Shown in pieces: positions 1-11,333 of a stretch of DNA of 64,000 nt (positions are counted from its first letter, which is position 1; each line of letters opens with the position of its first letter). The stretch covers positions 388,749 to 452,748 of the forward strand of contig NZ_BBMA01000002.1 of the NCBI RefSeq assembly GCF_000971215.1. Reading direction: 5' to 3'. This DNA is from Demequina silvatica (GTDB lineage Bacteria > Actinomycetota > Actinomycetes > Actinomycetales > Demequinaceae). Position numbers and translations under genes: made by a program. The notes under the pieces were generated by a model, which searched no databases, had not been told where the DNA came from, and worked only from the letters and a program-made list of their open reading frames with translations.

Positions 1-249
1 GCGGCGCCCGCCGCATCGGTTGCGTCCGCGTCGCCTGCCGCGCGGCAGGCGACGCCGGCGCCCGCCCCGACCCCCGCATCGTCCCCCTCGGATGCCCCGC
101 CGCCGTGGGACGTGCCGCCGCCCGAGGACGAGCCCCCGTTCCACGACGAGGAGGAGATCTCCGCGGACGACGCACGCGCGGAGGACGCCGGCCTCAGCGC
201 GGCGGAGATCCTCGCGAAGGAGCTCGGCGGGACGGTCATCGAGGACTGA
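1..249 (+). CDS. dnaX: DNA polymerase III subunit gamma/tau, C-terminal end (partial)
   Basis: The frame is open from the first base to TGA at 247-249, giving 82 residues. It is a long Ala/Pro/Ser-rich linker followed by an acidic stretch (PWDVPPPEDEPPF) and the ending AAEILAKELGGTVIED. That ending is characteristic of actinobacterial DnaX, the clamp-loader subunit of DNA polymerase III, and recR follows 52 bp downstream, the usual dnaX-recR order. The ATPase domain lies outside the window. A copy of the 12-mer repeat (75-86) encodes part of the linker (PASSPS). Identification rests on the tail and the neighbour only. Confidence 0.8.
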   Translation, partial: AAPAASVASASPAARQATPAPAPTPASSPSDAPPPWDVPPPEDEPPFHDEEEISADDARAEDAGLSAAEILAKELGGTVIED

Positions 250-288
250 CGGCGCGCGCGGCTGACCGGGCCTGTCGGTCCGGGCGCC

Positions 289-294
289 TACGCT
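289..294 (+). promoter_or_regulatory. -10 element of recR (leaderless type)
   Basis: TACGCT fits TANNNT and ends 7 nt before the recR ATG. No ribosome binding site fits between them, so the mRNA is probably leaderless. Confidence 0.55.
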
Positions 295-301
295 TGTCCC
301 C

Positions 302-898
302 ATGTACGACGGCGCGGTTCAGGACCTCATCGACGAGCTCGGGCACCTCCCGGGCATCGGCCCCAAGAGCGCCCAGCGCATCGCGTTCCACATCCTCTCC
401 GCCGACCCGACGGACGTCCGCCGCCTCGCCGACGCGATCATCACCGTCAAGGAGAAGGTGCGCTTCTGCACCACCTGCGGCAACGTCGCGGAGGCCGAGC
501 AGTGCCGCATCTGCCTGGACCCGCGCCGCGCCGAGGACCTGCTGTGCGTGGTCGAGGAGCCCAAGGACGTGGTGGTGATCGAGCGCACCCGCGAGTTCCG
601 CGGCCGGTACCACGTGCTCGGCGGCGCGATCGACCCGATGAACGGCGTGGGCCCCGACGACCTCCGCATCCGCGAGCTCCTCACCCGCCTGGGCGACGGC
701 CGCATCGAGGAGGTCATCATCGCGACCGACCCCAACATCGAGGGGGAGGCCACCGCGACGTACCTTGCGCGCATGCTCGTGCCGATGGGCGTGACCGTGT
801 CGCGCCTCGCGTCGGGCCTGCCCGTGGGCGGCGACCTGGAGTACGCCGACGAGGTCACCCTGGGCCGCGCCTTCGAGGGTCGCCGCAAGGTCAGCTGA
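302..898 (+). CDS. recR: Recombination mediator protein RecR
   Basis: 198 aa, the normal family length. RecR acts with RecF/RecO in loading RecA at single-strand gaps. Visible domains are the N-terminal helix-hairpin-helix ([18 protein letters not shown], about residues 12-30), a four-cysteine zinc finger with Cys at 56, 59, 68 and 71 (CTTC...CRIC), and a Toprim domain from about residue 80 ([12 protein letters not shown]). The gene follows dnaX as in most bacteria. Its stop codon overlaps the end of the convergent ABC permease gene by 8 bp. The start is fixed by the TACGCT -10 element 7 nt upstream. Confidence 0.96.
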   Translation: MYDGAVQDLIDELGHLPGIGPKSAQRIAFHILSADPTDVRRLADAIITVKEKVRFCTTCGNVAEAEQCRICLDPRRAEDLLCVVEEPKDVVVIERTREFRGRYHVLGGAIDPMNGVGPDDLRIRELLTRLGDGRIEEVIIATDPNIEGEATATYLARMLVPMGVTVSRLASGLPVGGDLEYADEVTLGRAFEGRRKVS

Positions 899-2072
899 CC
901 CGTCTGGTGGGCAGGCGGAGCCTGCGCACCGTGACCGCGAGCGCGGCGGCGAGCAGCACCGCCTGCACCCCGAGCCCGACCCATGGGGCGGGCGCGAGCA
1001 TCGCGCGGTCCTCGCGGGCGGTGTCGGTGGCGGCGACGTCGAGTGGCGCGGTGCACTCGTCGAACAGCAGGTCGGCGGGGTCCGGGCCCAGCCGCTGCGC
1101 GCTCACCCACGCGTGCGTGTGCGCGAACAGCCCCGGCGCCGCGCCGTCCGACCCTGCGGTGTCCGGGCGCACCAGCGGCGCGGTCTCCGCGATGGACACC
1201 ACGGGGTTCGCCAGCAGCATCCAGGCGGTGCGCTCGGTGCGCTCGACCGTGGTCGCGTAGGACTCCTCGCGGCACGGCAGCGACGGGACGTCGATGCCCG
1301 ACAGGTCGCCCGCGGCCCACGCCTGCTCGACGGCGGCCTGCTGCTCCTCCGTCATCGCGTCGTAGTCGAGGAAGCGTTGGCTCACCTGCGCAGGCGACGC
1401 GACCAAGGGCTGGGTGACCGCGAACAGCACCAGCGTCCCGAGGATCAGCGCGGCGGTGGTGAGGTGTGCGAACGCGACGGACGTGCTGGGAGAGGCGACA
1501 TGCGCCGACCACGCCAGTCCCGCGGCGGTCGCGGCCAGGACCACCAACAGGATGGCCGCGACGGTGACCACAAGCGCGCCGCCTCGCCAGCCCGACCGCC
1601 CCCAGGTCGCCCCGAGGAACGGCACCAGCGGAAGCATGCCGGCCGCCCCGACCAGCCACGCGGCCAGCAGTTTGCCCAGCGCGATGTCCGCGGCGGTGAG
1701 CCTGGTCATCTGCAGCGCCGCGAGCGCGCCACCGGCGGCGTCCCGGTTCACGGACGTCGCGGCGAGCGACGGCGCCGCGACCAGCCCGACCACCAGCATC
1801 AGCAGGAGCAGCAGCTCCATCGGGATCGAGGACTCCCCCGCGGGCGCCAGCACCACCACCGCGACCCCGACGCCCGCCAGCGCGAGCGCGAGCAGGCCCA
1901 GCGCCACCCACCCGCGCCGCCCCGGGCGCCTGCGCTCCAGCTCGACGCGCACAGCGATCCACGTGCGCCGCGGCGTCGGCACCCACGGGTTCCCCGGCAC
2001 GCCCCGGCGAGCCGACGGCTCGGGCGCGGACGCCGCCTGGGCGACCGCCGCATCGTCCCTCACGGCGGTCAT
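891..2072 (-). CDS. ABC-2 type exporter permease (second copy of a tandem pair)
   Basis: 393 aa. After a cytosolic N-terminus containing [12 protein letters not shown] come about six hydrophobic membrane spans, with a long extracytoplasmic segment between spans (around [10 protein letters not shown]) and a last span near the C-terminus. It is a clear paralogue of the permease at 3087-4310, with the same order of motifs ([19 protein letters not shown], DYxALTEEQ, DEC). The start codon overlaps the stop of the upstream ATPase as ATGA (2069-2072), so translation is coupled. I chose this start rather than an upstream one because of that overlap. Substrate unknown; it is probably the membrane half of a drug, lipid or peptide exporter. 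Confidence 0.85.
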   Translation of the reverse strand: MTAVRDDAAVAQAASAPEPSARRGVPGNPWVPTPRRTWIAVRVELERRRPGRRGWVALGLLALALAGVGVAVVVLAPAGESSIPMELLLLLMLVVGLVAAPSLAATSVNRDAAGGALAALQMTRLTAADIALGKLLAAWLVGAAGMLPLVPFLGATWGRSGWRGGALVVTVAAILLVVLAATAAGLAWSAHVASPSTSVAFAHLTTAALILGTLVLFAVTQPLVASPAQVSQRFLDYDAMTEEQQAAVEQAWAAGDLSGIDVPSLPCREESYATTVERTERTAWMLLANPVVSIAETAPLVRPDTAGSDGAAPGLFAHTHAWVSAQRLGPDPADLLFDECTAPLDVAATDTAREDRAMLAPAPWVGLGVQAVLLAAALAVTVRRLRLPTRRVS

Positions 2073-2998
2073 GACCCGGAGCCGCCGTCGGGCACGGCCC
2101 GACCGGACGCGCCCGCGAGGCCGAACCGGTGCACCGGCACGCCGTTGCGCACGAGCCACGCGAGCGCCTGGGCGGCCTCGTCCGCGTCGTCGAGCCGGAG
2201 GATGACGCCGTCGCGCACCGGCTCGTAGTCCACGTGGGACGCGTCGAGGAGCGCGCGCACGGCGCCGTCGTCGAGCGACTCGACCAAGTATCGGCTGCGG
2301 GGGTCGAGCGCGCGCAGGGTGCCCTGCTCGTCGAGCGTGGAGCCGTCGGCGATGTACACCGCGTCGTCGATCATCTCGTCGACCTCGTCGGGATCGCGGG
2401 CGGAGATCAGCACCGCCGTGCCCGCCTTCGCGAGGCCTCGCAGGATCCGCCGGAGGTCGTCGCGACCGCGCGGGTCGAGGTCGGCCGCCGGGGCGTCGAG
2501 CATCACCACCGGCGGGTCGCCCATGAGCGCGACCGCGAGCGCGAGCCTGGCCCGGTGGACGCGGGCGAGGCTCCGCGCCGGACGGTCCGCGACGTCCGCG
2601 AGCCCCACGGCGTCCAGCACCGCCGCCGCCCGCTCACGAGCCGCAGCGGCGCGCTGGTCGTGGGCGAGCCCCGTGAGCGTGAGCGCGCGCCGGCACGTCG
2701 CGGCGCCCCAGGACCCGGGCTGCTCGGGCACCCACCCCACGGCGGCGCGGACCGCCGCCGGATCCGTCGCCGGGTCCTCGCCCGCGATCCGGATGTCCCC
2801 CGCCTCCGCACGGGCGCGACCCGCGAGCATGCGCAGGAGCGCCGTCTTGCCCGCGCCGACGGGGCCGATGAGCGCGGTGACGGTGGCCGCGGGAACGGTA
2901 AGGGTCGCCTCGACCACGCCACCCGCGCCGGCGCCGGCGCCGCCCGCGACGCCGTGCGCGAGGACGGCCTCGCCCGCGCCCGTGGTGGTCGCCGTCAT
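2069..2998 (-). CDS. Degenerate ABC transporter ATPase subunit
   Basis: 309 aa, paralogous to the ATPase at 4307-5242. Walker A is intact (GPVGAGKTA, about residues 46-54). Three other motifs are altered. The signature is SLARVHR instead of LSGGQ. Walker B reads VVMLDAPAADLD, so the catalytic glutamate is Ala. The H-loop histidine is Arg (VLISARDPDE). The canonical sibling has LSRGQ, LLLDEP and VLVSSH at these places. By knowledge of the family such a subunit binds ATP but hydrolyses it poorly, so I infer a non-catalytic half of an asymmetric transporter. The frame is intact, which argues against a pseudogene. It is third in a four-gene operon. Confidence 0.85.
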   Translation of the reverse strand: MTATTTGAGEAVLAHGVAGGAGAGAGGVVEATLTVPAATVTALIGPVGAGKTALLRMLAGRARAEAGDIRIAGEDPATDPAAVRAAVGWVPEQPGSWGAATCRRALTLTGLAHDQRAAAARERAAAVLDAVGLADVADRPARSLARVHRARLALAVALMGDPPVVMLDAPAADLDPRGRDDLRRILRGLAKAGTAVLISARDPDEVDEMIDDAVYIADGSTLDEQGTLRALDPRSRYLVESLDDGAVRALLDASHVDYEPVRDGVILRLDDADEAAQALAWLVRNGVPVHRFGLAGASGRAVPDGGSGS

Positions 2999-3086
2999 GG
3001 ATCCCCCGTCGCCATGCGGCGGCGGCCGGCGGCCGCACGCCCTGAGTTCACCATGGCACAGGGAGCCGCGGGCCGCCGGGCGGGGG

Positions 3087-4310
3087 CTACGCCACTCGCG
3101 TGCCCTGACGCAGCTTCTTGTACGGCACCCGCAGGCGGGCGATGACGATCCACAGCGAGCCGATCAGGAGCAGCACCTGGACGCCGAGCCCGATCCACGG
3201 GGCGCGCGGGTAGACCGAGTTGACCTCCTGCTGGTCCTCCCAGCCGTCGTCGTAGCGCTCGCCGTTGGCCTCGGCGACGAGCATCGCGCACTCGTCGTAC
3301 TGCTGGCCCGCCAGGTCCGCCTCGGAGGGCCCGATGCGCGCGTCGCTGACCGCGCGGTGAATCTCCGCGAACAGTCCGGGCGCGGCGCGCCCGTCCTCCT
3401 CCCAGGTGTCGTAGCTGATGATCGGCGACGACTCCCCGATGAGGACCACCGGGTTCGCCAGCAGCAGCCACGCGATCTGCTCGGTGTGCGCGACCGGGTA
3501 CTCCCACTGGTCCTGGCTGGTCACGCACGGCAGCGTGGCCGGGTCCACCTCGGACCAGTCCCAGTTCTCGTACGCGTAGAGCTGCTCCTCCGTCAGCGCC
3601 TCGTAGTCGACGTAGCTCGAGGTGTCCTTGACGGTCTCCGACACCAGCGGCTGCACGAACACGAACGCCAGCAGCGTGCCCAGCAAGAGCGCGCCGGTGG
3701 TGAGGTGCGCGAGCGACACGGAGGCGACGGCGCGCGCCGCGAGCGAGGACCACGCCAGCCCGATGGCAGTGGACGTGAGCACCACCAGCAGGATCACGCC
3801 GATCACGGTGAGCAGCTCGTCCCAGTGCCAGCCCGACCGCGTGAACGCGTAGACCAGGAACGGCGTCATGGTGAGCAGCACGGCGAAGGCGATCACCCAG
3901 GAGGCGATGAGCTTGCCGAGCGCGAGGTCGCCCGCGGTGAGGCGCGTCATCTGGAGCGGTGCGAGCACGCCCTCCGAGGAGTCGCCGTTGATCGAGGTCG
4001 CCGCGAGCGACGGCGCGATCAGCATGCCCGCGCCCAGCACGAGCACCAGCACCAGCTCCATGGGCATCGACGTCTTCTCGTCGCCACTCACCACCGCGAG
4101 CAGGATCCCGAGCCCGAGGATGGCCGCGAGCAGCAGCCCGTAGAAGATCCACCCCTTCACGGTGGGGCGCCGGCGCCGCAGCTCGATTCCGGTGACGAGC
4201 CACACGCCGCTCGGGGTGGGCAGCCACGGGTTGCCCTTGACCCGCGGACGCGGGGACGATGCGGGGTCGGGGGCCGCGGAGGGCGCCGGGTTCTGGTCCA
4301 CGAGGGTCAT
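3087..4310 (-). CDS. ABC-2 type exporter permease (first copy)
   Basis: 407 aa, about six membrane spans, with an extracytoplasmic region after VQPLVSETVKD that contains cysteines and acidic residues, and a final span before a basic C-terminus (RVPYKKLRQGTRVA). Its ATG overlaps the stop of the canonical ATPase (4307-4310, ATGA), the usual arrangement for ABC-2 ATPase/permease pairs. The degenerate pair follows 88 bp downstream on the same strand, so the whole block at 891-5242 looks like one operon produced by tandem duplication. One 12-mer repeat copy (4252-4263) encodes part of the N-terminus. Substrate unknown. Confidence 0.88.
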   Translation of the reverse strand: MTLVDQNPAPSAAPDPASSPRPRVKGNPWLPTPSGVWLVTGIELRRRRPTVKGWIFYGLLLAAILGLGILLAVVSGDEKTSMPMELVLVLVLGAGMLIAPSLAATSINGDSSEGVLAPLQMTRLTAGDLALGKLIASWVIAFAVLLTMTPFLVYAFTRSGWHWDELLTVIGVILLVVLTSTAIGLAWSSLAARAVASVSLAHLTTGALLLGTLLAFVFVQPLVSETVKDTSSYVDYEALTEEQLYAYENWDWSEVDPATLPCVTSQDQWEYPVAHTEQIAWLLLANPVVLIGESSPIISYDTWEEDGRAAPGLFAEIHRAVSDARIGPSEADLAGQQYDECAMLVAEANGERYDDGWEDQQEVNSVYPRAPWIGLGVQVLLLIGSLWIVIARLRVPYKKLRQGTRVA

Positions 4311-5242
4311 CGCCGCTCCTCCTCCATCGACATATAGGTCTGTTCGAGCGCGCTTCCCGCGGGCCCGAAGCGGTGCACCTTGACGCCGTGCGACATCAGC
4401 CACGCCAGCGCCTGGAACGCCTCCTCCTCGTTGCCCACGCGGATGACCACGCCGGAAGGATCGTCGTCGAACGGCACCCCGCCGTTCTTGAGGACGGTGC
4501 GCAGCGCGACGTCGTCGAGCGTCGACACCCGGTAGCGGCGCTTCGCGTCGGCCACCTTCGCGGCGGCCTCGTCGCCGAGTGTGCGGCCCTTCGACATGAA
4601 GACCGCGTCGTCGACCATCTCGTCGAGCTCGGCGAGCACGTGGCTCGACACCAGCACGGCCTTGCCGTCTGCCGCGAGGTCGCGCACCAGGGTGCGCAGC
4701 TCGATGCGCGAGCGCGGGTCGAGCCCGTTCGCGGGCTCGTCGAGCAGCAGCACCTGGGGGTCGTTCATGAGCGCACGCGCCAGCGACAGGCGCTGCTTCT
4801 GCCCGCGGGACAGCACGCGCGTGGGTCGGTCCGCGAACTCGCTCAGGTGGACCATCGCCAGCAGCCCGGTGCCGCGCTCGCGCGCCTCGTCCTTGTGAAG
4901 GCGGTACCCGCGCCCCATGAGGATGAGGGTCTGCAGGCAGGTGAGGTTGTCCCAGGATCCGAGCTGGTCGGGCATCCACCCGATCGACGCCCGCACGGCC
5001 GCCGAGTCGTGGCGCGGGTCCGCTCCCGCGACGCGGATCTCGCCGGCGTCGGGCCGCAGCAGCCCGGCGAGCATCAGCATGAGCGTGGTCTTGCCGCAGC
5101 CGTTGGGACCGATCAACGCGGTCACGGTCCCCGGCCGCACCTCGAGCGTCGCGTCGGCGACCGCCTGCACCGATCCGAACGCTCTCGCGACGCCGCGCGC
5201 GCTCACCGCCGCGGTCATCACCTCCGGCTCCGTCGCCGTCAT
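4307..5242 (-). CDS. ABC transporter ATPase subunit (canonical)
   Basis: 311 aa. Walker A GPNGCGKTT, signature LSRGQKQ, Walker B LLLDEPANGLDP and H-loop VLVSSH are all intact, as in CcmA/DrrA-type exporter ATPases. A C-terminal region of about 90 residues (from KGRTLGDEA) resembles the regulatory tail of this group. The start at 5242 (MTATEPEV) is preceded by GGGGGAGAG. A longer frame to 5296 is open but has no better start signal. It is first in the four-gene exporter operon and likely energises the permease at 3087-4310, possibly paired with the degenerate ATPase. Confidence 0.92.
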   Translation of the reverse strand: MTATEPEVMTAAVSARGVARAFGSVQAVADATLEVRPGTVTALIGPNGCGKTTLMLMLAGLLRPDAGEIRVAGADPRHDSAAVRASIGWMPDQLGSWDNLTCLQTLILMGRGYRLHKDEARERGTGLLAMVHLSEFADRPTRVLSRGQKQRLSLARALMNDPQVLLLDEPANGLDPRSRIELRTLVRDLAADGKAVLVSSHVLAELDEMVDDAVFMSKGRTLGDEAAAKVADAKRRYRVSTLDDVALRTVLKNGGVPFDDDPSGVVIRVGNEEEAFQALAWLMSHGVKVHRFGPAGSALEQTYMSMEEERR

Positions 5243-5341
5243 CTCTCCCCCAGGTTCCCTCGGGCGCGGGCCCCTCGCCGCGCGCCGTGAGCCCACACTC
5301 CCACACGGCGCAGCGCGCGCCTATCAGGGACACCCCGGATG

Positions 5342-6859
5342 TTATTCCTGGTGATCCCCCATTTCTGGGGTCTCCAGCGCGAGCGCGAGGCGCTCCTCTC
5401 CCTGGTATCCGGGCCGCACGTCGCGCAGGGGCTCCCCGTACACGACCGTCGCGCACCCGTCGGCGTGCACCGGGGCGTCCACGCGGCCCTCGCGGATGAG
5501 CGTCAGCCAGTCGGCGTGGACGGCGTCCGCGAGCGCCTGCGGCGGCTCGGCTCCCGTGCGCCGCAGCGCCGTGGGCTCGCGCAGGATGTCGAAGCCGAAC
5601 GGCAGCTCCAGGCAGTGCACCGCCAGGCCCTCGACGGGTGAGGCCCACCGGAAGTCGTAGGCCCACGTGAGGGACGATGCGGCGGTCGCCGCGCGCTGCC
5701 CGGCCCAGCGGGCGACGTGGCGGCGGAACATGCCGTCGGTCAGCGCCTGTCCGGCGACGGAGGCGGCGTCGCGGGCCGGGGCGCGCGACGCGAGCGCCTC
5801 GCGCTCCCGTGCGGGCACGCCACCGCGGGCGAGCAGGTCCATCGGCTCGGCGCCCTCGAGGCCGGTGACGTGCGCGAGCGCGGCGTTGAACTCGTGCGCG
5901 GTGGCGCCGATCAGCAGCGCGACGTCCGCGCCCACGCCGGCGGTGATCGCGCCGCTCACCGTGTCGGGGACCAGGTCGCCGTCGATCACGGGCGACAGCA
6001 GCAGCCCGCGCCGTCCCATCGCGCCCGCAAGCGGGTCCTCGGGATCGAGCTCCGTGGCGGCCTCCTGCGCGTCGAGCAGGGCCGCCTCGCTCACCGACGC
6101 GAAGCCGTCGCGATCCGCCGCCACCCCCAGGGCCGCCGCGACCCGCGCGGCCGCCGCCCGCGCATCGTCCGCCGTCACCGGCACGTCCGCGGGCGAGAGC
6201 GCGAGCGCGGCGCGGAACAGGCCCCGCGAGGCCGGCAGGGTGAGCAGGCGCATCACGGCGGCGCCGCCCGCGGACTGTCCGGCGATGGTCACCTTGGCCG
6301 GGTCCCCGCCGAACGCGCGGATGTTCTCCTGCACCCACGCGAGCGCGGCGAGCCAGTCGCGCACGCCGCGGTTGCCCGGGGCGCCGTCGATCCAGCCGAA
6401 GCCGTCGAAGCCCAGCCGGTACGCGACGGACACGGTCACCACGCCGTCGCGGTGGAAGGCCTGCCCGCCGTACCAGGGGCTCGCGTGGGAACCGGCGACG
6501 AACGCCCCGCCGTGGACGTAGACCAGCACGGGGAGGCCGGCGTCGGGCGACGGGTCGGGCGTGCCGACGTCGAGCGTAAGGGTGTCCTCGCCGGGGACGG
6601 TGGGCTCGGGCACGTACGAGTCGGGCCACGGGGAGCGGCGCTGCGGGGTCGCACCGTGCAGGACGGCCGGGCGCACGCCGTCCCAGGGCGCGCGAGGTTG
6701 CGGCGCGGCGAACCGCAGCGCGCCGACGGGCGGCTCGGCGTACGGGATCCCCAGGAAGATCGCGGCGCGGCTCACGCCGCCGTCGGCGGACAGGTGGTCG
6801 CGCCAGGCGCCGCTCAGGGCGCCGGCGCGAGTACGGACAACGGGTGCGTCAGGGGTCAC
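5342..6859 (-). CDS. Type-B carboxylesterase
   Basis: 505 aa, alpha/beta hydrolase of the carboxylesterase/cholinesterase family, hydrolysing carboxylic esters. Visible are the substrate-pocket motif FLGIPYAEPPVG, the oxyanion hole HGG (VYVHGGAF), the nucleophile elbow GQSAGG with the catalytic Ser, and plausible Glu (GATAHEF) and His (AVHCLELPFG) partners further on. There is no signal peptide, so it is probably cytosolic. GTG start at 6859; a TAGGGT -10 lies 6 nt upstream. Divergent from lysC. Contains two copies of the 12-mer repeat core (5671-5681, 6161-6170). Natural substrate unknown. Confidence 0.92.
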   Translation of the reverse strand: MTPDAPVVRTRAGALSGAWRDHLSADGGVSRAAIFLGIPYAEPPVGALRFAAPQPRAPWDGVRPAVLHGATPQRRSPWPDSYVPEPTVPGEDTLTLDVGTPDPSPDAGLPVLVYVHGGAFVAGSHASPWYGGQAFHRDGVVTVSVAYRLGFDGFGWIDGAPGNRGVRDWLAALAWVQENIRAFGGDPAKVTIAGQSAGGAAVMRLLTLPASRGLFRAALALSPADVPVTADDARAAAARVAAALGVAADRDGFASVSEAALLDAQEAATELDPEDPLAGAMGRRGLLLSPVIDGDLVPDTVSGAITAGVGADVALLIGATAHEFNAALAHVTGLEGAEPMDLLARGGVPAREREALASRAPARDAASVAGQALTDGMFRRHVARWAGQRAATAASSLTWAYDFRWASPVEGLAVHCLELPFGFDILREPTALRRTGAEPPQALADAVHADWLTLIREGRVDAPVHADGCATVVYGEPLRDVRPGYQGEERLALALETPEMGDHQE

Positions 6860-6865
6860 CCGGCC

Positions 6866-6871
6866 ACCCTA
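6866..6871 (-). promoter_or_regulatory. -10 element of the carboxylesterase gene
   Basis: On the minus strand TAGGGT ends 6 nt before the GTG start, the leaderless layout used widely in this window. Confidence 0.5.
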
Positions 6872-6914
6872 GAACCGGGACCGATCGGCCGCCCGGGACC
6901 CGCGCATCGTCCCC

Positions 6915-6920
6915 TAGAAT
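6915..6920 (+). promoter_or_regulatory. -10 element of the lysC-asd operon
   Basis: TAGAAT lies 54 nt upstream of lysC. Here there is a leader with a Shine-Dalgarno sequence (CTGGAG, 7 nt before ATG). A 12-mer repeat (6903-6914) abuts the element directly. Confidence 0.45.
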
Positions 6921-6974
6921 GAGACACCGTGTCCGCTGTGCGGTCACGGACCCCCATTCCTCCTGGAGTCTTGC

Positions 6975-9286
<2,312 letters not shown>

Positions 9287-9334
9287 GCTCCGTCCCCGCG
9301 ACCGGTGCGACCGGTCTCCACACGCTTTCTGCAG

Positions 9335-9368
9335 CTGGCGGCGCGTTCCTCGAGGAACGCGCCGCCAG
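9335..9368. terminator. Bidirectional hairpin terminator between asd and lctP
   Basis: A perfect 34-bp palindrome (17-nt arms, CTGGCGGCGCGTTCCTC and its complement) lies between convergent genes. There is no long T tract on either side, as is common in high-G+C actinobacteria. Confidence 0.8.
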
Positions 9369-9459
9369 TTGCATGCGGGGCACGTTCACATCGCGCCGCG
9401 CGTGTGGAGCGCGGTCGGGGGGCCCGGGGACGATGCGCCGGTCGCCTCACGCTCCCGCC

Positions 9460-11028
9460 TCACGCGAGCAGCAGCGCCATCCCGCCGGTCAGCACCAGCG
9501 TGACGAGAGCCACCGGCAGCGTGCCCTTGAGCAGCTCGCCCTCGCGGCCCGCGAGCCCCACCGTCGCGGCCGCCGCGATGATGTTGTGCGGGCAGATCAT
9601 GTTGCCGATCGCGGCGCCGGCGTTCTGCGCCCCGATCAGCGGCAGCTGCTCGAGCCCGGCCTCGCCGGCGGTGAGGTCCTGGAAGTCGGTGAAGAGGATG
9701 TTCGAGGACGTCGCGGAGCCGGTCATGAACGTGCCGAGCGCGCCCACGAAGGGCGACAGCAGCGGCCACGCGGCGCCCGCTCCCGCCGCTGCGACAGCGA
9801 GCTGCGTGGTCATGCCCGACTCGGACATCGTGTACGCCACGGTGACCATCGCGACGAGCGCCGCGAACACCGGCACCACCTGCCGGGTGGCGACCGAGAA
9901 CGCTCCCCCGATCTCGGACCGGGTCGCGCGCTGCCACAGCGCGCCGCCCAGGAAGGCCACCAGCAGGAGCGGGCCGGGGTGGTACAGCGGCTGGATGCCG
10001 TCCCCGAATGCGCCGTCGAACAGGCTCCACGTGACGTCCCACGACTGGGACGCGTCCTTGATGGGCGGGACCAGCCGGGTGAGGAGCACCAGCACCACCA
10101 GGATCGCGTACGGCGCCGTGGCCGCCATCATGCCCATGTGGTGCGGCTCGCTGCGCTCCGCGGCGTCGGCGGCGCGCTCGACGTCGCGCTCCGCGGCCTC
10201 CTCGGGCCCGGTGAGCAGCACACGCGCGCGCGCCCGCCGCATCACCACGGCGCGCACCAGCGCGATGAACACCCCGGCGCCCAGGATCGACCCCACGAGG
10301 GACGGCAGCTCGGGTCCCACGAAGCGCGCGATGAGCAGGTACGGCGCGAAGAACGCGACGTAGGCGACCGCCATCCACCTCCACGGCGGCCCCGCCGTCG
10401 GGATGAGCGTCCCCACCAGCCGCGCCACGGTCAGGGCCAGGATCACGCCGGTGACCACCATGTAGGGCGACACCGCCCAGGACAGGTCCACGGGGTCGTA
10501 GTCCACGATCGCCGCCTGCGCGAGCGTGGGCGTGCCCACCGCGCCGAACGGCACGGCCGCCACGTTGCCCGCCATCGCGGCGACCACGGCGGTGACCGGC
10601 TTGAAGCCCGCCGCGACCAGGAACGGGGCGGACAGCGCGACCGGCGTGCCGAACCCGGCGGCACCCTCGATGAGCAGCGTGAAGAACCACGCGATGAGCA
10701 GGGCCGCCACCCGCGGATCGGGAGTGATGCGCGCGAGCCCCGCCTCGATCGCTGAGGTCGCCCCGGTCTTCTGCTGCAGGTGGTGGATGCCGAGCGCCGG
10801 CCCGATGATGAGCATCACGGTGAGCGCGGTCCAGGCGGCGCTCACCACCACGCCGGTCACGCCCTGGACGCGCCCGAAGCCCTCGTCGGTGCCGAACCCG
10901 AAGGTGGTCAGCGCGATCACCACCGCGACCACGGCCGCGGTCACGCCCGCCCAGATCGCCGACCACTTGAGCCCGATCATGAGCACCAGCACCACCACGA
11001 TCGGCAGCGCGGCCAGCAGCGTATCCAT
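9460..11028 (-). CDS. lctP: LctP-family L-lactate/organic acid permease
   Basis: 522 aa, about 12-14 hydrophobic spans along the whole length. The sequence has features of the lactate permease (LctP/LldP) family, including KWSAIWAGV near the N-terminus, EGAAGFGTPVA in a central span and ICPHNIIAAAATVG near the C-terminus. It imports lactate or glycolate with protons in known members. The start at 11028 has GGGAGG 7 nt upstream; an ATG nine codons earlier lacks this. No lactate dehydrogenase gene is adjacent, so the physiological substrate is not fixed. A 12-mer repeat (9426-9437) sits just past its stop. Confidence 0.9.
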   Translation of the reverse strand: MDTLLAALPIVVVLVLMIGLKWSAIWAGVTAAVVAVVIALTTFGFGTDEGFGRVQGVTGVVVSAAWTALTVMLIIGPALGIHHLQQKTGATSAIEAGLARITPDPRVAALLIAWFFTLLIEGAAGFGTPVALSAPFLVAAGFKPVTAVVAAMAGNVAAVPFGAVGTPTLAQAAIVDYDPVDLSWAVSPYMVVTGVILALTVARLVGTLIPTAGPPWRWMAVAYVAFFAPYLLIARFVGPELPSLVGSILGAGVFIALVRAVVMRRARARVLLTGPEEAAERDVERAADAAERSEPHHMGMMAATAPYAILVVLVLLTRLVPPIKDASQSWDVTWSLFDGAFGDGIQPLYHPGPLLLVAFLGGALWQRATRSEIGGAFSVATRQVVPVFAALVAMVTVAYTMSESGMTTQLAVAAAGAGAAWPLLSPFVGALGTFMTGSATSSNILFTDFQDLTAGEAGLEQLPLIGAQNAGAAIGNMICPHNIIAAAATVGLAGREGELLKGTLPVALVTLVLTGGMALLLA

Positions 11029-11172
11029 CAACGACCCTCCCGCCGTCGACAACATCCCTGGTTCACGCTAGCGCGGACCGGTCCGTCGGGCGCGGGAACC
11101 GGGCCGCCAGCGCGCGACGGTGCGCGGGAGACCCACCCGACCGGCGCATCGTCCCCCCGGGAGGGAAAGGCG

Positions 11173-11202
11173 AAGGGCCGGATCCGTACGGATCCGGCCC
11201 TT
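11173..11202 (-). terminator. Terminator of the tRNA-Pro gene
   Basis: A perfect 30-bp palindrome (AAGGGCCGGATCCGT and its complement) begins 11 bp downstream of the tRNA 3' end and is followed on the minus strand by a short T-containing stretch. Confidence 0.75.
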
Positions 11203-11212
11203 CTCTCAACCG

Positions 11213-11286
11213 TCGGGGTGACAGGATTTGAACCTGCGGCCTCCTCGTCCCGAACGAGGCGCGCTACCAAGCTGCGCCACACCCCG
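11213..11286 (-). tRNA. tRNA-Pro (anticodon CGG)
   Basis: The minus strand reads as a 74-nt tRNA. The acceptor stem is CGGGGTG/CACCCCG with discriminator A. The D arm contains AGCTTGGTAGC. The anticodon stem-loop is CCTCG-TTCGGGA-CGAGG, giving anticodon CGG. The T loop is TTCAAAT. CCA is not encoded. It reads CCG proline codons, which are frequent in this genome. Confidence 0.96.
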
Positions 11287-11333
11287 GTTTTTGAGCCCGC
11301 TAAGAATATCGGACTCGGGGCCGAAACACGAAA

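Noticed and set aside
1-300. Replication origin features near dnaX-recR
   Set aside because: No DnaA boxes or A+T-rich unwinding region are visible, and dnaA/dnaN are absent.
3087-6629. Very long open frame on the minus strand spanning permease, ATPase and esterase genes
   Set aside because: Only the part to 4310 has family motifs and coding character. The rest is an antisense or out-of-frame shadow, common at this G+C content.
6915-6974. Possible lysine riboswitch before lysC
   Set aside because: The leader is only about 54 nt with one small GTCCG/CGGAC hairpin; far too short for a lysine aptamer.
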